Source: JAPHTQ01 sp050288165
Lineage (GTDB): Bacteria > Pseudomonadota > Gammaproteobacteria > Thiohalomonadales > Thiohalomonadaceae
Reading direction: 5' to 3'
Length of the DNA stretch: 64,000 bases
NCBI GenBank assembly: GCA_050288165.1
Contig: JBNKDG010000006.1
Location: 124,001 to 188,000 of the forward strand
How positions within the stretch are numbered: position 1 is the stretch's first letter; each line of letters begins with the position of its first letter. The notes under the pieces are model-generated. The model had not been told where the DNA came from. It saw only the letters and a program-made list of their open reading frames with translations, and did not search any database. Made by a program: the position numbers and the translations under genes. Positions 57,352 to 64,000 of the stretch are shown piece after piece.

Positions 57352-58443
57352 ATGTTCCCGAATCCCAGACTTCTGTCCTGCATCGTTACCATCTTTCTAA
57401 TGCTTGCGCTCTCCGCTTGCGATTCATCAAGCACCTCCCCATCCGTGCAACCCACCCGCACGTGGCAGATGGGTTTTTATCAAGTTGCACCAAGGTACGG
57501 TGATGTCCCGCTCGCCGTGCAAAACATCGACCTGTTCAGTCAGCGAGCGGAGTTGGTTGTACATCACCAGGAGTTACCATGGGACCTGCTGCTTGACGGG
57601 ACTGCCTCACTGACCACCATCCTCGATGGGTATACGGCGCTGATCAGCTACTACCGCAGCAAAGGACTGAACCTGTTTTTTATGGCCGATCTGACCGATG
57701 GATTGTCCAGAGGTGAAGAGCCACCCAAGCTGCGTGCGCTGAGCCGTAGCATCACGGAAAGTGCGGTCCAGCAACGCTACCGCGATTACGTGGTGGGCTT
57801 TGTTCAGCGCTTTCAGCCGGAATATATCGGCCTCACTGCTGAGACCAATCTAGTCCGCAGAGAAGCACTGGCAACGGTCTATGCTGCTGTGGTGCAGGCA
57901 TCGAATGACGCAGCTACGGATCTGATCGCCCTCGGTGTCACCGCACCATTACTTATCAGTGTTCAGGTACAAACCGCATGGGGCGGACTGGGAGGCGCCG
58001 GCACCTATGTTGGTATCGAGCAGGATTTTACTGATTTCCCTTTCATGAATATGCTCGGTCTCTCCTCATATCCATATTTCGATTATGCTCAACCTGAAGA
58101 CCTTCCAGACAACTACTACACGCGACTACTCAATGGCCGAACTATCGATACCATGGTAGCCGAAGGTGGCTGGCCCAGTGTCAGCGTGGGGAGCATCGTT
58201 TCATCGCCCGAGATTCAGGCGAGCTACATCACCCGACATGCCGACCTGCTCGACAGTATTCAGGCAAGGGCGATGGCACAAACACTTTTTACCGACCTCG
58301 ACCTTAGCAGCATCCCGTTCCCCTATCCTGCCAATCTTCCACTCTTTGCCACCCTGGGACTGATGGAACTCTCGGGTAACAACTTTGTGGCCAAACCATC
58401 GTTAGCTGCATGGGATGCGCTGTATGTACGCAACCTTCAGTAA
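57352..58443 (+). CDS. Lipoprotein with a glycoside-hydrolase-like barrel
   Basis: A 363-residue lipoprotein. The ATG at 57352 is nine bases from AAGGAG; an ATG at 57343 abuts it. The lipobox is LSAC (C23). The mature protein alternates strands and helices like a TIM barrel and has GLTAETN (E~164) and VAEGGWPSVS (E~271), which resemble the acid/base and nucleophile regions of GH17/GH53-type hydrolases (ETGW-like). Whether it is catalytic, and on what sugar, is unknown. No neighbours of related function. Confidence 0.6.
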   Translation: MFPNPRLLSCIVTIFLMLALSACDSSSTSPSVQPTRTWQMGFYQVAPRYGDVPLAVQNIDLFSQRAELVVHHQELPWDLLLDGTASLTTILDGYTALISYYRSKGLNLFFMADLTDGLSRGEEPPKLRALSRSITESAVQQRYRDYVVGFVQRFQPEYIGLTAETNLVRREALATVYAAVVQASNDAATDLIALGVTAPLLISVQVQTAWGGLGGAGTYVGIEQDFTDFPFMNMLGLSSYPYFDYAQPEDLPDNYYTRLLNGRTIDTMVAEGGWPSVSVGSIVSSPEIQASYITRHADLLDSIQARAMAQTLFTDLDLSSIPFPYPANLPLFATLGLMELSGNNFVAKPSLAAWDALYVRNLQ

Positions 58444-58698
58444 TCAACCAAAGCCATACTAATTTTTGACATGAAAAAGGGGGAGCCATAACCTTACCTT
58501 TTCGATCATTGGCCTTATTCACGCCTTTTAATTACCTTCTAAAGAACAGACGCAAGACTACCTGTCAGGTTAAACTTTCAATCGAATTTGACCCTTTTTC
58601 GTTTTCCGCCCTTTCCTGTATTGGGTTAAACTGCCAAGGGAAAATTTTGTCTATTGCCTTGCCAATTATTGTAAAACAACCAACACAAGGAGATTTAC

Positions 58699-59313
58699 GT
58701 GAGAAAGATAGTAAGTTATTTACTTTTAGTCTTGGCAATCAGCGCTTGCAGTCCGCTGGCGGAAGTAATGGTTAAAGATGAACAAGTTAGCGGCAATATG
58801 GTCGCAACTTCAGGAAAAGCCACCATCTCATTTATTAGGCCCGGATTTCATGGACAGGCGATAGATTCCGCTGTATTCCTGCTAACTAGCAGTGGTGAGG
58901 AGTTTATAGGCAGTGTCGGATATGAACAGGGTGTCTCAATATCTGTACCCCCTGGTGAACATCTGTTTATGGCGACAAATCAGAACGTACAGTATCCAAG
59001 GTTAATGGAAGCAAAGCTTGAGGCCGGGAAATCATACTATGCCGTAGTGAGTCCTCGTGGCTGGCCAATGATTATCTTTGCACTTGTACCTGTCAAAAAT
59101 GGTAATGGTTACAAATACACTCATAGTGAACTCAATGATTGGTTGGCTTCGACGACCTGGGTCAAGAAATCACCTGCAGCCGACGAGTGGTTTAATAAAG
59201 AGAAGAACCGTATACATGATGCACGAGTTGCCGCTTACAACGACTGGCTATCTAGCGGGCAAAATATGGATATTCAGTTTCAATTACTCCCAAGGGATGC
59301 ATACCAGCGCTAA
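58699..59313 (+). CDS. Lipoprotein, DUF2846-like
   Basis: A 204-residue lipoprotein starting at GTG with AAGGAG six bases upstream. Lipobox ISAC (C17). The central part, with SVPPGEHLFMATNQN and LEAGKSYYAVVSP, follows the DUF2846-type pattern of small beta-sandwich lipoproteins. Function unknown. Base composition is more AT-rich than the neighbours, and the 255-bp region upstream is AT-rich without an identifiable gene. Confidence 0.65.
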   Translation: MRKIVSYLLLVLAISACSPLAEVMVKDEQVSGNMVATSGKATISFIRPGFHGQAIDSAVFLLTSSGEEFIGSVGYEQGVSISVPPGEHLFMATNQNVQYPRLMEAKLEAGKSYYAVVSPRGWPMIIFALVPVKNGNGYKYTHSELNDWLASTTWVKKSPAADEWFNKEKNRIHDARVAAYNDWLSSGQNMDIQFQLLPRDAYQR

Positions 59314-59361
59314 GCTAGATAGCTGAAGCGAAAAGTCATACACTGACTCAGATTCAAAAAG

Positions 59362-59385
59362 AAGGGGAGCTAGCGCTCCCCTTTC
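59362..59385. terminator. Hairpin between the DUF2846-like gene and cysG
   Basis: AAGGGGAGC, loop TAGC, GCTCCCCTT then TCTCT; A-run on the left. The stem overlaps the last codons of cysG. It likely ends the lipoprotein transcript. Confidence 0.65.
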
Positions 59386-60776
59386 TCTATCATCAGTTCC
59401 GAACGATACCAGTTCAACTTGTCATGTAACTTAACCACGTTGCCGACGATGATCAGTGTCGGTGGTTTGATCTCTTCACTGGCAATCAATTCAGGCATAG
59501 TTCCGAGAGTACCGGTGAACACCCGTTGTCGCGGTGTGGTGGCCTGTTGCACCAGTGCCATCGGCAGATCAGCAGGCATCCCATGCTCCATCAATTTTTC
59601 GCAGATGATCGGCAGCCCCTTCAGCCCCATGTAGAAGACCACGGTCTGGTTGGGTTGCGCCAGCCCCTGCCAGTTGAGGTTCATGGTGCCGTCTTTGAGG
59701 TGGCCGGTGACGAAAACCACCGCCTGCGAGTAGTCGCGGTGGGTCAACGGAATACCGGCATAGGCCGAGGTACCCAGCGCCGCTGTGATACCGGGCACCA
59801 CCTGGAAGTTGACGCCGTTGGCGGTGAGGGTTTCGATCTCTTCGCCACCTCGGCCAAAGACAAAGGGGTCACCGCCCTTGAGACGGCAGACGCGCTTGCC
59901 CTCTTTGGCCAGGTCGACCAGCAACTGGTTGATCTGATCCTGGGGAACGGAGTGGTTGTCACGTTCCTTGCCGACGTAGATGCGATGGGCATCGCGGCGG
60001 GTCAGTTCGAGCACCTCTTTAGAGATGAGTCGATCGTAGACGATGACATCGGCCTGCTGCATCAGGCGCAGGGCGCGGAAGGTCAGCAGGTCCGGGTCGC
60101 CGGGACCGCCACCGATGAGGTAGACCTCACCGCTCTCGTCGGTCTTGCCCTGCTCGACCGCTCGATTCAGTTCTTTCTCCGCCTCTTCGTCCTTACCGGC
60201 AAAGACCAGCTCGGCGATACGCCCTTGCAGCACCCCTTCCCAGAAAATGCGGCGGGCGTTGACGTTGGTAAAGCGTGCCTTGACCTTGTCGCGGAAGCCG
60301 TCGACCATCGATGCCAGTCGGCCGTAGGCGGAAGGGATGGTCGATTCCAGATGGGTACGAAGCAGGCGCGCCAGCACGGGCGATGCCCCGCCGGTGGAGA
60401 CGGCGATCTGTACCGGGGATCGGTCGATGATCGAGGGCATGATGAAACTGCACAGTTCCGGGTTATCGACCACGTTGACCGGGAGCTGCCGCGCCCGGGC
60501 CAGTTCCGAGACCTGGCGATTCACGGCCTCGTTGTCGGTCGCTGCGATCACCAGCGTAACCCCCTCAAGATCGGATTCGCTGAACTCGCTCTGGCGAAAG
60601 GCTATCTTGCCCTTGTCGACCAATAATTTCAGCTCATCAGTCAGCTCGGGACTAACCAGGGTGATCGCGGCACCGGCCTGCAGCAGCAAAGATGCCTTGC
60701 GCTCGGCCACCTCACCGCCGCCGACCACCAGGCAGCGCTGGCCGCGCACATTCATGAATATCGGTAAAAATTCCAT
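59370..60776 (-). CDS. cysG: Siroheme synthase CysG
   Basis: A 468-residue fused enzyme that makes siroheme from uroporphyrinogen III. The N-terminal dehydrogenase/ferrochelatase part has the NAD-binding VVGGGEVAERKASLL and SFIMPSIIDRSPVQIAVSTGG; the C-terminal methyltransferase part starts VYLIGGGPGDPDLLT (~217). Siroheme is the cofactor of sulfite and nitrite reductases, including reverse dissimilatory sulfite reductase of sulfur oxidisers, which fits the rest of the window. No sulfite reductase gene is in view. Confidence 0.96.
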   Translation of the reverse strand: MEFLPIFMNVRGQRCLVVGGGEVAERKASLLLQAGAAITLVSPELTDELKLLVDKGKIAFRQSEFSESDLEGVTLVIAATDNEAVNRQVSELARARQLPVNVVDNPELCSFIMPSIIDRSPVQIAVSTGGASPVLARLLRTHLESTIPSAYGRLASMVDGFRDKVKARFTNVNARRIFWEGVLQGRIAELVFAGKDEEAEKELNRAVEQGKTDESGEVYLIGGGPGDPDLLTFRALRLMQQADVIVYDRLISKEVLELTRRDAHRIYVGKERDNHSVPQDQINQLLVDLAKEGKRVCRLKGGDPFVFGRGGEEIETLTANGVNFQVVPGITAALGTSAYAGIPLTHRDYSQAVVFVTGHLKDGTMNLNWQGLAQPNQTVVFYMGLKGLPIICEKLMEHGMPADLPMALVQQATTPRQRVFTGTLGTMPELIASEEIKPPTLIIVGNVVKLHDKLNWYRSELMIEKGER

Positions 60777-61032
60777 CGGCTCAATCTGTTATCCGTTGGC
60801 GAAAGGCCGCATAGTTTACCCGTTCCCGTTCGATTTGGCACGAGGGCTGAGTATCCCAGGCATCCGCCGTCATAACATACCCACTATTGGACATAAACCG
60901 TATACAATGTGGGCTTGTGCGAGAGAAGCAACAATGTGTGACCAGGATCATTCAACACCTACCCTGCTCCGCGCATATACTTGTCACCGACATAAGGTAG
61001 AACTGGCAGGAAGAACAAAAACAAGGATCTCC

Positions 61033-61821
61033 ATGAAAACGTACGTCAATTACCTGTTTACCACCCTTTTGCTGTTCGTATCGCTCTTTAGCACTGCTCC
61101 GCAGGCAGAGGAAGAGTTTCCACTCAGGACCCTCTTCCCCAAGGTTCCAGCCATTGAGCTGGAGGCCCTATTTAAGCAATATGACAAAAGTATCATCTTC
61201 GATGTGCGCAGTGGCTACGAATACGAGACCCTGCACATCAAGGACGCGCGTCATCTGGCGTTGAATGACCACGAGTTCATCCCGGTGCTGCAGAACCTGC
61301 GCAAAGAAGATAACCGACCCTTTGTCTTCTACTGCAACGGCCACACCTGCAAAAAGTCCTACGAAGCGGCGCAGAAGGCGATGAAATATGACATCCCGAA
61401 TGTCTACGTCTTCGATGCCGGTATCTTCTCCTGGACCAAAGCTCATCCAGACATGGCGGTATTGCTGGGCAAGAGCCCGGTTGACCCCAACGCGCTCATC
61501 AGCAAGGAGAAGCTCAAGGCGCATATGCTGAAACCGGAGGCGTTCGGCAGCCGTGTGGGCAATGACACTATCGTGCTGGATATTCGCGACACCAATCAAA
61601 AGAGCGCCATCAATCTCTTCCCCATGCATCAACACTCGGTACCGCTGGACAACAAAAAGCTGGAGACCTACGTCAATCAGGCCAGGACTTCAGGTCGAAC
61701 ACTGTTGATTTACGATGCGGTCGGCAAGCAGGTTCGCTGGCTCCAGTACTATCTGGAAGAAGAGCGGGTGCCCAGCTACTACTTCATGGAAGGCGGAGCA
61801 CAGGCCTTCCTCGACTACTGA
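61033..61821 (+). CDS. Periplasmic tandem rhodanese, second domain inactive
   Basis: A 262-residue protein; the ATG with GGATCT upstream gives a signal peptide ending APQA (~25). The long upstream in-frame ORF is antisense to cysG and not coding. The first rhodanese domain has IFDVRSGYEYETLHIKDARH and the loop YCNGHTCKKSY (C101, C106), the same CNGxxC pattern as the CPPFC family. The second domain ends LLIYDAVGKQVRWLQYY, with aspartate in place of cysteine, so it is structural. Length and arrangement resemble thiosulfate-type double-domain rhodaneses with roles reversed. Terminator follows. Confidence 0.82.
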   Translation: MKTYVNYLFTTLLLFVSLFSTAPQAEEEFPLRTLFPKVPAIELEALFKQYDKSIIFDVRSGYEYETLHIKDARHLALNDHEFIPVLQNLRKEDNRPFVFYCNGHTCKKSYEAAQKAMKYDIPNVYVFDAGIFSWTKAHPDMAVLLGKSPVDPNALISKEKLKAHMLKPEAFGSRVGNDTIVLDIRDTNQKSAINLFPMHQHSVPLDNKKLETYVNQARTSGRTLLIYDAVGKQVRWLQYYLEEERVPSYYFMEGGAQAFLDY

Positions 61822-61841
61822 TTTAGCGCATACACATGGTC

Positions 61842-61872
61842 AAAAAAAGCGGGGCAAGCCCCGCTTTTTTTT
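61842..61872. terminator. Bidirectional terminator between the tandem rhodanese and serS
   Basis: AAAAAAAGCGGGGC, loop AA, GCCCCGCTTTTTTTT: stem of 14 pairs including the A/T runs, between converging genes. Confidence 0.93.
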
Positions 61873-61882
61873 CGCCTTCGGT

Positions 61883-63166
61883 TTAGCAACCCGGTTCAAG
61901 CCGTTGCAGCCCACCCATATAGGGCTGCAGTGCCTCGGGGATAGTGACCGAGCCATCCGCCTGCTGGTAGTTCTCCAGGATCGCCACCAGGGTACGCCCG
62001 ACTGCCAGACCGGAGCCGTTGATGGTATGGACCAGTTCCGGCTTCTTCGTCTCCGGATTACGCCAGCGCGCCTGCATCCGCCGCGCCTGGAAGTCACGAA
62101 AGTTGGAGCAGGAGGAGATTTCACGATACTTGCCCTGCCCCGGCAGCCATACCTCCAGATCGTAGGTCTTGCAGGAGGAAAAACCGATATCCCCGCTGCA
62201 GAGGTTCATCACCCGGTAAGGCAGGCCCAGCATCTGAAGCACCTTCTCCGCATGGCCGGTCAGCTCCTCCAGAGCCTCGAACGACTTTTCCGGGTGGACG
62301 ATCTGCACCAGCTCCACCTTCTCGAACTGGTGCTGGCGGATCATGCCGCGGGTGTCCTTGCCGTAGGAACCAGCCTCGCTGCGAAAACAGGGGGTGTGGG
62401 CGGCAAAACGTAGCGGCAGGCGCTCCGCCTCGACGATTTCGTCACGAACCATGTTGGTCACCGGCACCTCAGCGGTGGGGATCAGGTAATAACCGTGCTC
62501 ACCGCCGATAGCAAAGAGATCCTCTTCGAACTTGGGCAACTGGCCGGTACCGCGCAGGGAGTCGGCATTGACCATGTAAGGCACGTAGGTCTCGCGGTAG
62601 CCGTGCTCGCGGGTGTGCAGGTCGAGCATGAACTGGATCAGGGCGCGGTGCAGACGTGCCAGTGGACCGGTCATCACCGCAAAGCGGGAGCCGGTCAGCT
62701 TGGCGGCGGTGTCGAAATCCAGCCCGCCGATGCGCTGCCCCACGTCGACGTGATCCTGCGGCTCGAAATCAAACTGACGTGGCTTGCCCCAGCGGCGCAC
62801 TTCGATGTTGTCGTTCTCGTCCTTGCCTTCGGGAACGCTCGTATCTGGGATATTGGGTACACCCAGCAGGATCGCATTGAGCTCTTCCTGCAGTGCCGCC
62901 AGACGGGTCTCCGCCGCTTTCAGACGATCGCCGAGATCGGCTACCGCATCCAGTAGTGGTTGAATGTCCTCGCCGCTGGCCTTGGCCTTGCCGATGGCCT
63001 TGGAACGCTGGTTGCGCTCGTTTTGCAGTTCCTGGGTTTCGACCTGGAGGGTTTTGCGCTCGGCTTCCAGGGCGGCAATCGCTGCGGTATCGAGTGAAAA
63101 ACCACGACGGGCTAGTTGTTGCGCGGTTGTCTCGAGATCGCTACGGAACAAGCGGGGATCTAACAT
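61883..63166 (-). CDS. serS: Seryl-tRNA synthetase
   Basis: A 427-residue class II synthetase that charges tRNA-Ser. The N-terminal coiled coil (about 30-105, with ALEAERKTLQVETQELQNER) is followed by the catalytic domain with ETYVPYMVNADSLRGTGQLP (motif 1 side), CFRSEAGSYGKDTRG (motif 2) and NGSGLAVGRTLVAILENYQ (motif 3). Full length. Followed upstream by the DUF190 and crcB genes on the same strand. Confidence 0.97.
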   Translation of the reverse strand: MLDPRLFRSDLETTAQQLARRGFSLDTAAIAALEAERKTLQVETQELQNERNQRSKAIGKAKASGEDIQPLLDAVADLGDRLKAAETRLAALQEELNAILLGVPNIPDTSVPEGKDENDNIEVRRWGKPRQFDFEPQDHVDVGQRIGGLDFDTAAKLTGSRFAVMTGPLARLHRALIQFMLDLHTREHGYRETYVPYMVNADSLRGTGQLPKFEEDLFAIGGEHGYYLIPTAEVPVTNMVRDEIVEAERLPLRFAAHTPCFRSEAGSYGKDTRGMIRQHQFEKVELVQIVHPEKSFEALEELTGHAEKVLQMLGLPYRVMNLCSGDIGFSSCKTYDLEVWLPGQGKYREISSCSNFRDFQARRMQARWRNPETKKPELVHTINGSGLAVGRTLVAILENYQQADGSVTIPEALQPYMGGLQRLEPGC

Positions 63167-63196
63167 CGGTTCTCTCTACCTTGCCTTGTCGATTCG

Positions 63197-63499
63197 TTAT
63201 TCATTTATACGGGCATTCCAGCTCAGGATATGCCCCGGTTTGATGATATTGGCCAGATGCTCAATGATCTGCGCCGCCTTGTCGGGTGCGTCGAAAAACT
63301 CCACCACCAGCGGCAGATCCAGAGAAAGATCGAGCAGCTTGCTGGTATGCAGCTTACCCGAGTCACCGAATCCGGCAATAGCGCGAAACACACTCACCCC
63401 ACGCACATGCTCCCAATCGTGCAGGCGCTTAAGCAGGGTATCCAGTTGCGACTGCCCCTCGCTGATGTAGATTCGCACCACAGTTACTTCATTTGTCAT
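63197..63499 (-). CDS. DUF190 family protein
   Basis: A 100-residue DUF190 protein with a PII-like ferredoxin fold: RIYISEGQSQLDTLLKRL at the start and the typical VRGVSVFRAIAGFGDSGKLH. DUF190 genes are commonly paired with crcB and are thought to regulate it, but the ligand is unknown. It starts two bases downstream of the crcB stop. Confidence 0.86.
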   Translation of the reverse strand: MTNEVTVVRIYISEGQSQLDTLLKRLHDWEHVRGVSVFRAIAGFGDSGKLHTSKLLDLSLDLPLVVEFFDAPDKAAQIIEHLANIIKPGHILSWNARINE

Positions 63500-63500
63500 T

Positions 63501-63872
63501 TCACTGCCTCCCGACCATGATACCGACCCAGGCGCTCAACAGACATAGCACGACACTGAGCAGCACATTGCTGAACGCCTTCAACAATTCACCATCTTCC
63601 AGCAAGTTGAGGGTCTCAATGGAGAAGGTGGAGAAGGTGGTAAAGGCGCCCAGCAGGCCAATCATCAACAGGGCTCGCCACTCCGGGCCACTGACCATCC
63701 GCTCGACCAGCAGGGCGAAGCAGAGTCCCATCACCAGGGAACCGAAAACATTGACCACCAGGGTACCGTAGGGAAAATCACGCCCCAGTACCGCATAGAC
63801 CCAGCCAGAAACCAGAAAGCGCAGCACGGCACCCGCAGCACCGCCTGCCGCGATAAGCACCAACTGGTTCAT
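63501..63872 (-). CDS. crcB: Fluoride ion channel CrcB/Fluc
   Basis: A 123-residue inner-membrane protein with four helices that exports fluoride as a dual-topology dimer. The ATG at 63872 gives MNQLVLIAAGGAAGAVLRFL, the family start; an in-frame ATG at 63938 adds 22 residues without similarity and overlaps the upstream stop. GTLVVNVFGSLVMG with the polar-track asparagine and GLLGAFTTFSTFS with the phenylalanine box are present. No fluoride riboswitch is recognisable upstream. Confidence 0.93.
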   Translation of the reverse strand: MNQLVLIAAGGAAGAVLRFLVSGWVYAVLGRDFPYGTLVVNVFGSLVMGLCFALLVERMVSGPEWRALLMIGLLGAFTTFSTFSIETLNLLEDGELLKAFSNVLLSVVLCLLSAWVGIMVGRQ

Positions 63873-63934
63873 GGGATTTGCCTGCAAAGGTAACTCATAG
63901 CCGCGCATTCTACCTAACTGCGCGGAGGCTGACA

Positions 63935-64000
63935 TCATCTGCTCAGCGTATTCGCCGCTTTTTTCAGCCGCGCATCCTGCAAATACCGCAGAAATTCTGC
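63935..64000 (-). CDS. C-terminal end of an unidentified protein, cut by the window edge
   Basis: On the minus strand one frame is open from the window edge to a TGA at 63935-63937 and reads AEFLRYLQDARLKKAANTLS plus R, a plausible basic helical C-terminus. In several gammaproteobacteria rarA (mgsA) precedes crcB, but 21 residues are not enough to say whether this is rarA. The stop codon lies 62 bp before the crcB ATG. Confidence 0.4.
   Translation of the reverse strand, partial: AEFLRYLQDARLKKAANTLSR

Noticed and set aside
60337..61032. N-terminal 232-codon extension of the tandem rhodanese
   Set aside because: It runs antisense through cysG; the internal ATG at 61033 starts a clean signal peptide.
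63873..64000. Possible fluoride riboswitch upstream of crcB
   Set aside because: The conserved crcB-motif elements (GGCGAUG-type start and the CUGAUG...CUCC pseudoknot part) cannot be lined up, and a coding frame ends at 63935.

Overview
The window is chromosomal DNA of a free-living-type gammaproteobacterium, most likely a sulfur oxidiser of the Chromatiales/Thiotrichales kind. The evidence is gene order and content: rne-rluC, yceD-rpmF-plsX, comEC-exbBD-msbA-lpxK-ycaR-kdsB, lolCD and crcB-serS are all arranged as in gammaproteobacteria. A sulfide:quinone oxidoreductase, a FisR-type sigma-54 regulator and six rhodanese-domain proteins point to sulfide/sulfane-sulfur metabolism. The DNA is GC-rich and densely coded. 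I saw no tRNA, rRNA, CRISPR array, transposase or prophage.

Layout. 1-1.7 kb: plsX (cut by the window edge), rpmF, yceD on the minus strand. 2-5.2 kb: a two-subunit pyruvate carboxylase on the plus strand. 5.2-7.5 kb: maf and an AT-rich FRG-domain gene, enclosed by a perfect 30-bp inverted repeat that suggests a past local inversion. 7.5-14 kb: sppA, a HAD phosphatase and rluC facing away from rne, then a tyrosine phosphatase. 14-24 kb: envelope biogenesis (kdsB, ycaR, lpxK, msbA, exbD, exbB, comEC, lolD, lolC). 24-35 kb: sfsA, pbpC and a very large alpha-2-macroglobulin lipoprotein, with an M15 peptidase, an orphan membrane protein and a TumA/TumE-like toxin-antitoxin pair lying between pbpC and its usual partner. 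35-44.8 kb: an HD-GYP protein, a RelA-type enzyme with an intact-looking hydrolase site, YgiQ, the agmatine-to-putrescine pair and a DAHP synthase.

44.8-55.7 kb is the most interesting part. A FisR-like activator (three PAS-region cysteines with the spacing of the sulfane-sulfur sensor FisR) sits between periplasmic rhodanese genes and a type I sqr. I read four -24/-12 (sigma-54) promoters by eye: one before sqr, one before a small lipoprotein plus two rhodanese genes, one before a secreted protein plus another rhodanese, and one that appears to drive only a ~94-nt structured RNA ending at a terminator. Recurrent TGACA/TGTCA half-sites, three of them spaced as TGACA-N5-TGTCA (one with a mismatch), lie near these promoters and are candidate FisR enhancers. 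The four periplasmic rhodaneses share an unusual double cysteine signature, CPPFC plus CNGxWC; one paralogue has lost the catalytic cysteine. I read this as a sulfide/polysulfide-responsive regulon.

55.7-64 kb: a DUF123/GIY-YIG nuclease and an S24-like protein in overlapping genes, a cytoplasmic rhodanese, two lipoproteins, cysG, a tandem rhodanese protein, serS, a DUF190 protein, crcB and the tail of an unidentified gene.
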